Shown piece by piece: positions 45,603-53,813 of a stretch of DNA of 64,000 nucleotides. The stretch's first letter is position 1; every line of letters starts with the position of its first letter. The DNA is taken from contig NZ_CP073748.1 of the NCBI RefSeq assembly GCF_024398035.1, positions 1,835,520 through 1,899,519 on the forward strand, given 5' to 3'. The stretch comes from Kordiimonas sp. SCSIO 12603 (lineage in GTDB: Bacteria > Pseudomonadota > Alphaproteobacteria > Sphingomonadales > Kordiimonadaceae). Position numbers and translations under genes: made by a program. Below the pieces are notes generated by a model. The model ran no database searches. It was not told the origin of the DNA and saw only the letters and a list, made by a program, of their open reading frames with translations.

Positions 45603-46358
45603 ATGACACAAGAGTTGAACGGGAAGATCGCGCTAGTTACAGGTTCTTGCAGAGGTATTGGCCGGGCATGCGGCAAAGCACTGGCAATAGCAGGTGCTCA
45701 AGTGGTCTTGAACTGGAATGAATCTGAAGACGACATCAATAATGTTGTAACCGAGATACGGTCTTTAGGGGGGAAGTGCATGCCTGTGCGTGCTGATGTC
45801 TCCAATGAGATCGATGTTCGGCAGATGTTCAACTATATTGATGAAGTCTGGGGCGCGATTGATATTGTGGTGAATAATGCCGGCGTTGCGCTTAGCAAGC
45901 CGTTCCTTGATAGTACGGAAGAAGATTTTCAATATATTTTTGATACCAATGTAAGGGGTGCTTTCTTTGTCGGGAAAGAAGCGCTGAGGCGTATGCAAGG
46001 CCGCAGCGATCTACCGCGGCTGATCAATATTGGATCAGAACTGGGGTATCTTGGACGCCCGAACAACGCTCTTTATGCAGCATCAAAAGCAGCCATGATG
46101 AACCTTACCAAATCCTGGGCCACAGAATTTGCGCCGTATGTGTTGGTTAATACGATCGCACCAGGGCCTATTTCCACACGCATGTTAGACCCTAAACGTA
46201 TGTCCGAGGAAAGTTTGGAACTTGAACTGAATAACCCGATGGGACGTTTGGGAACGGTTGATGAAGTGGCTGGCTGTGTCAGATTTTTAAGTGGCCCGGA
46301 GGCCACTTTCATAACCGGTCAAACTCTTGGACCTAATGGCGGGGCCGTTATGCCGTAA
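45603..46358 (+). CDS. Short-chain dehydrogenase/reductase (FabG-like)
   Basis: This 251-residue Rossmann-fold SDR has a TGSCRGIG cofactor loop (13-20), NNAG (91-94) and the catalytic triad Ser145, Tyr158 (YAASK) and Lys162. Thr/Ser-rich NADP preference cannot be settled from sequence. PGPISTRM follows the active site, as in classical FabG-like enzymes. The upstream region has weak ribosome-binding sequence and the double hairpin noted separately. The 3' end overlaps the DUF1989 gene by 11 bp in convergent orientation. It may reduce a keto product of amide catabolism, as an inference. Confidence 0.87.
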   Translation: MTQELNGKIALVTGSCRGIGRACGKALAIAGAQVVLNWNESEDDINNVVTEIRSLGGKCMPVRADVSNEIDVRQMFNYIDEVWGAIDIVVNNAGVALSKPFLDSTEEDFQYIFDTNVRGAFFVGKEALRRMQGRSDLPRLINIGSELGYLGRPNNALYAASKAAMMNLTKSWATEFAPYVLVNTIAPGPISTRMLDPKRMSEESLELELNNPMGRLGTVDEVAGCVRFLSGPEATFITGQTLGPNGGAVMP

Positions 46359-47079
46359 GGGAGCTTGCGGGCTTTACAAGGAAATCTAGTGGGTGAGTGG
46401 TTTTACTGTCACCATTCACCACCGTGATGTCCTGTGGGCATGCTGACATTGCAATGATAGTTGGCATACAGGCCTTAAGGACTATTTCATCCCGTTCTTT
46501 TGAAACCGGTGGTAACCAGCGAAAATCACCATTTTCCTCAACTGGAACATTCATCCACACATTGAAAGGGCTTGGCACATAGGCCTGTGTTCTGCCGATA
46601 GCATACATCGCCATTCGCATGTTATCTGAACAGTTATCATGATAGCCTTCAACGCCCAATTCTTCGTACCGGTACACATCACAGGCCGCGATTACTGTAT
46701 CGTGAATGCCAGCTGATGAATCTGCGACAACTTCAAGAATAGGCCGACGGCGGTTGGTAACAAGCTTATCTCCTTCTCTGGGAATAGTCCGGTTTAACGC
46801 AGTTCGGCTATGTTCCATGGACATATATTCAGCCTGATTTTCGGCATTAAAGGCCCATAGATCACATACTTGACGCCCCGTTGGGTTTGCTAGAACCAGA
46901 TACTCGTTTTTCTTGAGAATAACCGCACGGCCTTGTCTGGCAGGTATTCGGTAAGTTTTGTTAAACTCGACACGGCCGCTCGGTGATGCAGGGGTAACCA
47001 GGGTATCATTAAAGCCTTTCAATTCCGCAGCAGACCCTAACGCGCTGCGAAGCTTTTCTTCTTCAGTGATGTAACACAT
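46348..47079 (-). CDS. DUF1989 (urea carboxylase-associated/carboxyguanidine deiminase-like) protein
   Basis: I prefer the ATG at 47079 (MCYITEEEK), with AAAGG upstream, giving 243 residues. The frame stays open to an ATG at 47145, which would add 22. The conserved DUF1989 core is visible: YRIPARQGRAVILKKNEYLVLANPTGRQVCDLWAF, SRTALNRTIPREGDKLVTNRRRPILEVV, YHDNCSDNM and PSPFNVWMNVPV. Paired members are known as carboxyguanidine deiminase subunits and urea carboxylase-associated proteins. Here only one copy is present and no urea carboxylase is nearby. A different substrate is plausible. Confidence 0.78.
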   Translation of the reverse strand: MCYITEEEKLRSALGSAAELKGFNDTLVTPASPSGRVEFNKTYRIPARQGRAVILKKNEYLVLANPTGRQVCDLWAFNAENQAEYMSMEHSRTALNRTIPREGDKLVTNRRRPILEVVADSSAGIHDTVIAACDVYRYEELGVEGYHDNCSDNMRMAMYAIGRTQAYVPSPFNVWMNVPVEENGDFRWLPPVSKERDEIVLKACMPTIIAMSACPQDITVVNGDSKTTHPLDFLVKPASSLTA

Positions 47080-47320
47080 TCTGGAGCCTTTCTTACTCGG
47101 GCTGCGCGCTTTGCCCAGCCAAAACCACAGTTCCAGTTTGCTCATACTTTTTAATGGTCCCGCTAATGATCATTTTTCATGTAACGCTGTATTTTTGATC
47201 AGTTTATCCGTGACGTCCCTGAAGCTATATTTTCTGTGTCGGTACGGCGTGAGGTATCGACAGCATTTCCCAGCGTATCGGGGATTGCAGTTCCATGTTT
47301 CATGGAATGAGTTTTAGTCT
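47080..47320. other. Upstream region of DUF1989 gene and 6S-like RNA
   Basis: This non-coding stretch contains an inverted repeat TTCCATG-TTT-CATGGAA at 47291-47307 and the presumed promoter region of the structured RNA. No open reading frame with support was seen. Confidence 0.45.
47291..47307. promoter_or_regulatory. Perfect inverted repeat TTCCATG-TTT-CATGGAA
   Basis: The 7-bp arms with a 3-bp spacer lie about 20-30 bp before the presumed 5' end of the structured RNA gene. They could be an operator within its promoter, or an upstream stem. Confidence 0.4.
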
Positions 47321-47497
47321 CCCGAGGATGTGGTAGGCGCGGAAAATTGGAGCTCTCCCTCCCCCTGAGCGTTTCCTATCAGTTGGCAGTAGCCTACGCA
47401 TCCCAACTTAACCTTTCGAAGGTTAGCTACCTTTAGCCCCGGGTTGGCTTCAGGTAGACGCCCACCATCCTTGAGTCTTGGATGGTGGGCTTTTTTA
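47321..47497 (+). ncRNA. ssrS: 6S-like structured RNA with intrinsic terminator
   Basis: A non-coding segment can fold as a long rod with an open centre, the 6S RNA plan. A closing stem of GGATG..GGCG with the 3' CGCCCACCATCC is backed by TTGGAGC pairing with GCTTCAG. Then comes a bulged central region with CCCCCTGAG on the 5' side, an apical hairpin (AGTTGG/CCAACT), a small AACCTT-TCGA-AAGGTT hairpin on the 3' side, and finally an 11-bp terminator. The 5' CCCCTGAG string and the 3'-side hairpin have counterparts in E. coli 6S RNA. 6S RNA binds sigma70-RNA polymerase in stationary phase. Ends are approximate, and the assignment is by structure only. Confidence 0.55.
47460..47496 (+). terminator. 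Intrinsic terminator of the 6S-like RNA
   Basis: GCCCACCATCC (47460-47470) and GGATGGTGGGC (47480-47490) form an 11-bp perfect stem followed by TTTTTT. It lies 30 bp before the next start codon. Confidence 0.92.
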
Positions 47498-47526
47498 TTA
47501 AATCATGAATAATCAAGGATGATCGG

Positions 47527-47937
47527 ATGACGGATGAAGAACAGATAAAAGGCATTATTCGGGCTCAGTTTACAGCTCTGAAATGGGGAGCAGATATCAA
47601 ACCAAATTGGCCAAGTTTTGAGGCGGGGTTTACGGAAGGAGCCTACCTTATTCCTGCAAAGCGCCCAGCGAAGCCGATTAGTGTTTTTGATTTTATCCAA
47701 CGAATGGAGGGGTTACGAAAAGACGGTAGTCTTGAAAGCTTTTCTGAACAAGAAAAGGGTACGTTTATTAAAGTGGTAGGTAATATAGCAATTGCACTTG
47801 CCGGTTGTGAGATGACAGAAAATAAAGCAGAGGTGACCAAAGATATAAGCGCGTTTTTGCTTGTTAAAACAAATGGTGAATGGTCAATCGCGGCACAAGC
47901 TTGGGATGTTGTTGAAGATTTTAATGCGCTTGCCTAA
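47527..47937 (+). CDS. NTF2-like hypothetical protein
   Basis: This 136-residue cytoplasmic protein has SnoaL/DUF4440-like features: a short N-terminal helix (EEQIKGIIRAQFTALKWGAD), central ISVFDFIQRMEG and a C-terminal SAFLLVKTNGEWSIAAQAWDVV, the usual NTF2 end. The role is unknown. It has AAGGATG upstream and starts 30 bp after the RNA terminator. It is convergent to the SnoaL gene at 48033. Confidence 0.65.
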   Translation: MTDEEQIKGIIRAQFTALKWGADIKPNWPSFEAGFTEGAYLIPAKRPAKPISVFDFIQRMEGLRKDGSLESFSEQEKGTFIKVVGNIAIALAGCEMTENKAEVTKDISAFLLVKTNGEWSIAAQAWDVVEDFNALA

Positions 47938-48032
47938 TTAAAGAGCCCACAGATATCACCTGAGTGGATTCTGGTTTTATCTGTGGGAAGTGTTGGGAAC
48001 TTAAAGGGGCTCCCAAGGACAATGCTTGAATA

Positions 48033-48491
48033 TTAATCGGCGGAAACATCAACGCCGGCGATTTCGTCCTGATTAAGCGGCATTACACCAATCTGGAAGA
48101 AAAGCCCGAGCGCATCTTCGTGGTAAAGATAATCAACCACTTTACCATCGTTAAAAGTGAACATTTCACCGCCATAGATATCGATTTTTTTGCCTGTACC
48201 TGGGATGCCGTAGAAATCACCTTTGTGGGTGCCGCGAAGACGGAAGCGGCTTGCAACTTTATTACCTTCGGCGATAAGCTCAATTGCATCTTCGTGAATG
48301 TCAGGGAAGGCTTCGCGCCAGAATCTCACAAGAGTTTTGAACCCTTCGCGCCCTGTTGGCCAGCCTTCAAGGAATTGTTCGTGGTTTACGTTTTCATCAA
48401 AAATCTCATCAATCATATCCATGTCACCATGGTTCCAGCAGATTGAGTAAATTTTCTCGACGATTTCTTTATTTCTTTCCTGTTCGGACAT
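48033..48491 (-). CDS. SnoaL-like polyketide cyclase family (ester cyclase-like) protein
   Basis: This 152-residue protein shows the SnoaL pattern: EIVEKIYSICWNHGDMDMIDEIFDENVNHEQF, GFKTLVRFWREAFPDIHEDAIELIAEGNKVASRFRLRGTHKGDFYGIPGTGKKI and NDGKVVDYLYHED. The fold is typical of aldol cyclases and many small-molecule-binding proteins. No polyketide genes are present, so catalysis is unknown. It is one of four NTF2-fold genes in the cluster and is divergent from the second SDR. GGAGATC lies upstream of the ATG. Confidence 0.78.
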   Translation of the reverse strand: MSEQERNKEIVEKIYSICWNHGDMDMIDEIFDENVNHEQFLEGWPTGREGFKTLVRFWREAFPDIHEDAIELIAEGNKVASRFRLRGTHKGDFYGIPGTGKKIDIYGGEMFTFNDGKVVDYLYHEDALGLFFQIGVMPLNQDEIAGVDVSAD

Positions 48492-48771
48492 GGATGATCT
48501 CCTGTTCAGATAACCGTTAAATGCTTACTTTTCTCCGCGCTAAAAGCGCTTCAGGAGAAAGCTCTGCCTGCAATCATTGGTCTGATGCTCTTCCGTGTCA
48601 CCTTACTATTCATCAAGGATTGGGTGAGGCTGATTCACCTCAGCTGTTATTGGAAACTCATCATCTGTTGGATGAATTTTGCGGTGTTGTAGCTTTGACC
48701 TGCTGTTCATAGCCTAATCACAAAATAACTGAATTTTATCGCTGTGTTGAACAGGTGAAAAGGAACGGGAT
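48492..48771. other. Divergent intergenic region (SnoaL-like/SDR)
   Basis: The 280 bp appear to be two divergent promoters. I found no strong dyad or RNA structure and no supported ORF. Confidence 0.4.
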
Positions 48772-49548
48772 GTGAGCTTCTTGAGTTTTAAAGATCAAAC
48801 CGTATTGGTAACTGGTGGAAGTAGCGGTATTGGTTTTGGCGTGGCCCAAGCTTTTGCTGAAGCTGGTGCAACACTGCATATTATGTCGCAAAGCTCAGAC
48901 ATTGTTGCAGCCGCCGAAAAGCTCTCAGAAAACTCTTCTGTACTTGTTACCGCACATCAATGCGATATTCAAAATTCGGAAGCAGTGAAAGAGGCGCTTG
49001 CATCAATAGGACAACTGGATGTGCTCGTAGCCAATGCTGGCGTAGAACGTGTTACCCCGATTACGGACTTATCTTCACAAACCGAGGAAGATTTCAGAAC
49101 CATTATAAATACCAATATTCTGGGTACATATTATGTAACTCGGGAAGCCGTACGATATATGGAGCAGGGTAGTAATATCATTATTACCGCATCTATCTGG
49201 GGCCGTACCGGTGTTGCTGAATTCAGTGGTTATGTAGCCTCCAAGCACGCTAACATTGGGTTTATGCGCAGTCTTGCCCGCGAACTAGGGCCTGAGGGTA
49301 TCAGGGTAAACTGCGTATGCCCTGGCTGGGTGAAAACGGGGCCGGCTATGCAATCTCTAAAAGAAATCGCTGAAGATAAGCAAGTAAGCGAAGAAGAAGC
49401 TCTCTCTGAAATTACCGCAAACCAGTGTTTGCCGGGGATTCAGGAGCCCTCTGATATTGCAGGATTATATCTCTATTTAGCGTCGCCATTTGCCAGCAAT
49501 ATTACTGGTCAATCTATCAACGCGGATAGAGGTGAGCGACTTTCATGA
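48772..49548 (+). CDS. Short-chain dehydrogenase/reductase
   Basis: This is a 258-residue SDR with a GTG start at 48772, preceded by AAAAGGA. An out-of-frame ATG sits two bases earlier. Motifs: TGGSSGIG (14-21), NAG (88-90), and catalytic Ser141, Tyr154 (YVASK) and Lys158. The central NAGVERVTPITDL and PGWVKTGPAM are typical of classical dehydrogenases. Its stop overlaps the amidase start by four bases (ATGA), implying co-translation. A coupled dehydrogenase-amidase step is possible. Confidence 0.85.
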   Translation: MSFLSFKDQTVLVTGGSSGIGFGVAQAFAEAGATLHIMSQSSDIVAAAEKLSENSSVLVTAHQCDIQNSEAVKEALASIGQLDVLVANAGVERVTPITDLSSQTEEDFRTIINTNILGTYYVTREAVRYMEQGSNIIITASIWGRTGVAEFSGYVASKHANIGFMRSLARELGPEGIRVNCVCPGWVKTGPAMQSLKEIAEDKQVSEEEALSEITANQCLPGIQEPSDIAGLYLYLASPFASNITGQSINADRGERLS

Positions 49549-51002
49549 ATGGGAAGTTGGATAAGATGGATCTCTTAACACCGAATTATGCCCTACGGTT
49601 TCTGGATGCTGTTGAAATAGTGGGTCTAGTGAAAGAGGGCCATTTGTCCACACAAGAGTTGATAGAGTGTTCTAGCCGGTCGGCGGCAGAAGAGCAGAAG
49701 AATATTTTTATTCGTACATCAAAGCCCGAGAAAATCGGGCTACACACAGATATCTCAACCCTAAATCAAAAACTTGGTGCTGTACGCAGTATGCTGGATG
49801 GTATTCCTGTTGCTTGGAAAGATAATTTTAAACATAAGAATGAGCCATTAACTGCGGGCCAAAAGTCCCCGAGAATGCACCCGAAGGATAATGTTGCCGC
49901 AGTATCAGTTGAGTTTGCAGAAGCTGCTGGCCTTATTCCTGTTGGCGCAACCAACATGAGTGAACTGGCTTTTTCGGGACTTGGGCTTAATGCCCATCAT
50001 GGCACACCATATAACCCGTATTCAGCTGCACGGCGGCTTATTCCTGGGGGATCATCAAGCGGATCTGCTTCCGCTGTTTCGATGGGCTTAGTGCCCATAG
50101 GAATTGGGACAGATACATCCGGATCAGTTCGTATCCCCGCTTCTATGCAAAATCTGGTGGGTTTTAAGCCGTCTTTCGGAAGGTACCCGATTGAAGGTGT
50201 AATACCACTGGCACCCAGCTTAGATACCATTGGTTTCCTCACTCGCAGTGTAAGGGACTGTATTCTCTTAGATGATATATTCAGGGGGCACAGTTCGTTG
50301 TTTGCGGGACTGACTTGGTCACAATACGAAGCAAAAAAAAGAACAACCCATGCGCTGAAGAAGACAATTTTTGTTCCCGAAAATTATATCTGGGATCAGG
50401 CCTCGGAGATTGTTGTCGAACGGTTTGAAGCCGCTCTCACAACCCTTGATGAAGCTGGATATTCTATTGTTCGAAAAGAATTTAATGTCTTTGACCGTGT
50501 GGCTAGCCTGTTTCGTGATAACGGTACCTTGGTGGCTTTTGAAGCAGGTAGATTATACAGAGATTACGCATATAGTTCGAAGTCAAAGTCCATGGACCCA
50601 TTTGTAGTATCTAGACTTAGGGATGCTATAGAATTGAAAGATCGTCACGGGGCAATGATCCTTTCATACCGGAATGAGCTGATCAAGGATATGAACCGTG
50701 AACTAGCGGGCGGAATGCTGGCAATGCCTACAGTAGCTGTTGATATACCAACGATGGTTGATGTGCAGAAATCAGCTAAAGCGTTTCACCGTTATAACCA
50801 GTTATGCCTCAGAAACACGATGCTGGGGAGTTTTCTGAATTTACCGGGTGTATCGCTTCCCATGGAAATGGGCAGAAAAGAACTGCCTGCTGGATTACTT
50901 CTCTCTGCAAACAGCGAAAATGATCGCGCCCTGTTGTGGGAGGCGCATAGCATGCTTCCCATCATCAACCCCCAGTATGTTGCCGATACCAGATACTCAT
51001 AA
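49545..51002 (+). CDS. Amidase-signature enzyme
   Basis: This 485-residue amidase has the readable triad Lys92 (VAWKDNF), cis-Ser170 (PGGSSSGSASAV) and Ser194 (DTSGSVRIPAS). The second half contains GRYPIEGVIPLAPSLDTIGFLTRSV, a feature of classical amidases and allophanate-hydrolase-like enzymes. The ATG overlaps the SDR stop. No GatC/GatB is linked, so it is not a GatA. It differs substantially from the first amidase in this window. Confidence 0.87.
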   Translation: MNGKLDKMDLLTPNYALRFLDAVEIVGLVKEGHLSTQELIECSSRSAAEEQKNIFIRTSKPEKIGLHTDISTLNQKLGAVRSMLDGIPVAWKDNFKHKNEPLTAGQKSPRMHPKDNVAAVSVEFAEAAGLIPVGATNMSELAFSGLGLNAHHGTPYNPYSAARRLIPGGSSSGSASAVSMGLVPIGIGTDTSGSVRIPASMQNLVGFKPSFGRYPIEGVIPLAPSLDTIGFLTRSVRDCILLDDIFRGHSSLFAGLTWSQYEAKKRTTHALKKTIFVPENYIWDQASEIVVERFEAALTTLDEAGYSIVRKEFNVFDRVASLFRDNGTLVAFEAGRLYRDYAYSSKSKSMDPFVVSRLRDAIELKDRHGAMILSYRNELIKDMNRELAGGMLAMPTVAVDIPTMVDVQKSAKAFHRYNQLCLRNTMLGSFLNLPGVSLPMEMGRKELPAGLLLSANSENDRALLWEAHSMLPIINPQYVADTRYS

Positions 51003-51175
51003 GAAGCTGATTTCAAAATAAAATATTGGCACCTCAATAGTGCTCAGCCATCGAATTAGGACATGTCGTTCGCGGATTTGAAGGCAGACCCCATATTTTT
51101 TGGGTGATCAAGTGGCGGGCTTTTCTCCCGAAAAACTGATCACCGAATGAGTATGTAAGGAGGAGAATAATCCTG

Positions 51176-51793
51176 ATGTCTGTAATCAACAAAGATGACC
51201 GGCAAGTAGCTCCCACGGCAACTTCTGAGACAGAGTTATCCAATACCTTTCTTGGTGACGCCATTGAAATAGCGATTGTAACGCCTGACCATAAGAAAAC
51301 GATGGAAGGCCTGGTAAAAATGGGTATTGGGCCATGGCGGGTTTATACCTTTTCACCAGAAAACACTACAGAACAAACCTACCGAGGTGAACCAGCTGAG
51401 TTCGAAATCAAGGTTTGTTTTGCCAGAAGCGGCAACATCATCTGGGAACTGATGCAGCCTCTCTCAGGGCCAACAATTTTTGAGGAATACCTGAAGAGAA
51501 ACCCAGAAGGGGGCATTCAACATATCGCTTATGATTGTGGTGATATTCCGCTTGAAGAACGCTTTGCTGAATTCGAACGCAGAGGCTTTAAGTGCATCCA
51601 ATCAGGCAAGTGGATGGATAAGAATCACTTTGCTTTCTTCGATACAGAAGAAGAAACGTCAACCGTATTTGAAACCTATTATTTCCCTGCAGACTTTGAA
51701 TATCCGGAACCGGAGGAATGGTACCCGTCGGCCCCACCTGAAGTGGATAACAAAGTTTATAGCAGCGGCGGCGCGCCAAAAAATCGCGACTAA
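51176..51793 (+). CDS. VOC-superfamily (glyoxalase/methylmalonyl-CoA epimerase-like) protein
   Basis: This 205-residue protein contains paired beta-alpha-beta elements. IEIAIVTPDHKKTMEGLVKMGIGPWRVYTF opens the first, with NPEGGIQHIAYDCGD in the second half, and a Glu late in the sequence (TVFETYYFP). VOC enzymes use a metal-binding His/Glu set. The GIGPWRVYTF sequence occurs in several epimerase/lactoylglutathione lyase-like groups. AGGAGG lies about 10 bases upstream. It precedes two NTF2-fold genes and an azoreductase. Confidence 0.75.
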   Translation: MSVINKDDRQVAPTATSETELSNTFLGDAIEIAIVTPDHKKTMEGLVKMGIGPWRVYTFSPENTTEQTYRGEPAEFEIKVCFARSGNIIWELMQPLSGPTIFEEYLKRNPEGGIQHIAYDCGDIPLEERFAEFERRGFKCIQSGKWMDKNHFAFFDTEEETSTVFETYYFPADFEYPEPEEWYPSAPPEVDNKVYSSGGAPKNRD

Positions 51794-51815
51794 TCAAAGA
51801 TAAGGAATAGAAATC

Positions 51816-52259
51816 ATGAAAAAACCAATGAACCCCGAAGACGTAGATTTTGCACTGGTTGAAGCGTTCCATGCAGGCGATCTGGATGCAGCAATCGAGC
51901 TTCACGAGCCAGACTGTGTAACATGGGCATTGCCTCATGAAGGTGCTCGTTTACTTGAAGGCCGCGATGCCATTCGTGCAGGCTTTGAAAATGGCTTGTT
52001 TGGTATCACGGGTAAAATGTCCCTTATTGTAAGGCACATCACCCGTGCCGGTGATTTGGCACTCATGCGTTCAAGCTGGAAAGTGGTAGGCAAGCTTAAA
52101 GACGGAACGCCTGTAGAACTTGGTCATTCTGGTATTGAAGTTGTACGCCAGCAGGCTGATGGATCATGGAAGTTCGCGATTGATCACCCATGGGGCTGTA
52201 ACCCGAATGTAAACGATCATTTCGCATCTCCGCCGGTTCCTGGCGAAATCGTAAAATAA
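51816..52259 (+). CDS. SnoaL/DUF4440-like protein
   Basis: This 147-residue NTF2-fold protein shows VDFALVEAFHAGDLDAAIELHEPDCVTWALPHEGARLLEGRDAIRAGFE and a C-terminal DGSWKFAIDHPWG. It has no signal peptide. It lies 22 bp after the VOC gene and is followed by azoreductase 117 bp later, in the same direction. The function is unknown. Confidence 0.72.
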   Translation: MKKPMNPEDVDFALVEAFHAGDLDAAIELHEPDCVTWALPHEGARLLEGRDAIRAGFENGLFGITGKMSLIVRHITRAGDLALMRSSWKVVGKLKDGTPVELGHSGIEVVRQQADGSWKFAIDHPWGCNPNVNDHFASPPVPGEIVK

Positions 52260-52376
52260 TTCTCTAGCTGTTCCTCCTCCAGATAACTGAGAGGTGGGGA
52301 ACCAAGCCTTTGTTAGCGGCGCCCATATGTTCTGGGTGCCGCGCATTTTTTAGGCTCAGACATAGAAAGAAACCCT

Positions 52377-53027
52377 ATGGCCAATATTCTTGTTATTGAC
52401 TCGTCAGCGCGTTTTGAACGCTCGCTCAGTCGCCAATTATCAGATGCTTTTGTAAAATCATGGAAGGATCAATATCCTGATGACGTTTTTACCTTCAGAG
52501 ATGTTGCGAAAAATCCTCCACCCCATGTAACGGAAGATTGGATTGCAGCAGCATTCACTGATGAAGCAGAACGCACTGATGCCCAGCGGGAAGCTCTGTC
52601 AGCTTCTGATGAAATTACGCAGGAAGTGCTTGATGCAGATGTGATTGTTGTAAGTGCCCCCATGTACAACTACGGCATGCCTTCCACCCTTAAAGCCTGG
52701 GTTGATCAGGTGGTGCGAATTGGTAAGACCTTTAGTTTTGATCTGGCTCGCGGAGCTAAGCCTATCGAGCCAATTCAAACAGGTAAATCAATGGTTATTC
52801 TTACCTCATCCGGTGAAGGAAACTTCGCAGCAATTGGTTTGCAGGATCATTTGGATGTTCACATGAAATCAGCTTCTCAATTAATGGGCGTTAGTCACCA
52901 TCATTCGATCCGCATTGAATTTCAGGAATATGGTGAAGAAGACAAGCGCTTCCAAAATTCCTATAAAAACGCAATTGCAAACATTCCAAGTGTTATTGAG
53001 GCCGTTATAGGCGAGCAATTGATTTAG
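52377..53027 (+). CDS. azoR: FMN-dependent NADH-azoreductase
   Basis: This 216-residue flavodoxin-fold protein opens with ILVIDSSARFERSLSRQL, the FMN-phosphate loop of AzoR. The hallmark APMYNYGMPSTLKAWVDQ follows in the middle, with a late TSSGEGNFA. These enzymes reduce azo dyes and quinones using NADH. They often act in quinone stress, which would fit OxyR-type oxidative biology in the cell. It lies in the tail of the amidase cluster, co-directional with the SnoaL/VOC genes. Confidence 0.9.
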   Translation: MANILVIDSSARFERSLSRQLSDAFVKSWKDQYPDDVFTFRDVAKNPPPHVTEDWIAAAFTDEAERTDAQREALSASDEITQEVLDADVIVVSAPMYNYGMPSTLKAWVDQVVRIGKTFSFDLARGAKPIEPIQTGKSMVILTSSGEGNFAAIGLQDHLDVHMKSASQLMGVSHHHSIRIEFQEYGEEDKRFQNSYKNAIANIPSVIEAVIGEQLI

Positions 53028-53154
53028 GCTTCTAAGATATAGGTTATCTTCTTCGTTTGTTATGGAGGTAACCTAAATCAAACATTCCTCATTGAACGGG
53101 TGAATACACATCACCTGACCTGCACAGCCATCTCCTGCAGTATTTGAGTGATAC

Positions 53155-53190
53155 GCTCGCCTGATTTTTGCCTAGCTAAAATAGGCGAGC
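53155..53190. promoter_or_regulatory. Inverted repeat GCTCGCCT...AGGCGAGC
   Basis: An 8-bp perfect inverted repeat (53155-53162 and 53183-53190) with a 20-base loop lies 30 bp before the DUF4440 gene. It might be the terminator of the azoreductase mRNA or a leader stem. Confidence 0.4.
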
Positions 53191-53220
53191 CAGTTCTGCA
53201 ATATAAAGGAGAATGTGGTG

Positions 53221-53682
53221 ATGATTGCAAAAGGGATGAACTATGTTTTCGGGCTAGCGCTGCTCGCAATTTCAACAACTGCAACGGTGCAGGCCGAAGA
53301 AAACAAGGCGCTTTATAATTTTGTGCACGATAATAATCAGGCAATTGCCAAGGCTATTCTTGAAGGCGACGCAGATTTTCTATCATCTGGGTATACTGAT
53401 GATAGCTATCTTATGGCGCCTGATACACCTCTGTTACGTGGTCCGGCTGGAGCACATGGTTATTGGCAGGCAGTGATTGATTCAAAGCCAGCCGAAGTAA
53501 AACTCGTTACAACAGAAGTGCATGAATCTGGCGATCTGGCATACGGCACAGGCACCCTCGCGGTAACAGCGCAAGACGGTAAAGTTTATAATAGCAATTA
53601 TGTTTTGGTGTTTAAGAAGATCGGCAGTGAATGGCGCTTGCATCTGGATATTTGGACACCAACACCTGCCTCAGGTAAGTAA
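53221..53682 (+). CDS. Secreted DUF4440/SnoaL-like protein
   Basis: The 153 residues are read from the ATG at 53221, preceded by AAAGGAG; GTG codons at 53215 and 53218 also exist. The signal peptide is MNYVFGLALLAISTTATVQA, and the mature part is a DUF4440 NTF2-fold (NNQAIAKAILEGDADFLSSGYTDDSYLMAPD, VYNSNYVLVFKKIGSEWRLHLDIW). It is likely periplasmic. The substrate is unknown. It ends the plus-strand cluster before two terminators. Confidence 0.78.
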   Translation: MIAKGMNYVFGLALLAISTTATVQAEENKALYNFVHDNNQAIAKAILEGDADFLSSGYTDDSYLMAPDTPLLRGPAGAHGYWQAVIDSKPAEVKLVTTEVHESGDLAYGTGTLAVTAQDGKVYNSNYVLVFKKIGSEWRLHLDIWTPTPASGK

Positions 53683-53711
53683 TAAGCTATCAAGCATAGC
53701 GAAATGAAAGG

Positions 53712-53740
53712 CAGCTACCTATTCGGGTAGCTGTTTTTTT
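53712..53740 (+). terminator. Intrinsic terminator after DUF4440 gene
   Basis: CAGCTACC (53712-53719) and GGTAGCTG (53726-53733) form an 8-bp stem followed by TTTTTTT. Confidence 0.93.
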
Positions 53741-53759
53741 ATGGATAGAGTTCATAAAG

Positions 53760-53797
53760 AAAAACACCTGGTGAAATGATCCAACAGGTGTTTTTTT
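53760..53797. terminator. Bidirectional terminator for the NCS1 permease gene
   Basis: AAAACACCTG (53761-53770) and CAGGTG followed by seven T (53785-53797) give a stem with U-runs on both strands. It suits the minus-strand permease gene ending at 53814 and doubles the plus-strand stop. Confidence 0.85.
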
Positions 53798-53813
53798 AAT
53801 GTGTTTTCTAGAG

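Noticed and set aside
47321-47497. Guanidine-type (ykkC) riboswitch next to the DUF1989 gene
   Set aside because: The conserved ykkC blocks were not found on either strand, and the RNA is not upstream of the DUF1989 gene in the correct orientation.
47321-47497. tmRNA or SRP RNA
   Set aside because: No tRNA-like T-loop/CCA ends or tag-peptide reading frame, and no SRP GGAA tetraloop core.
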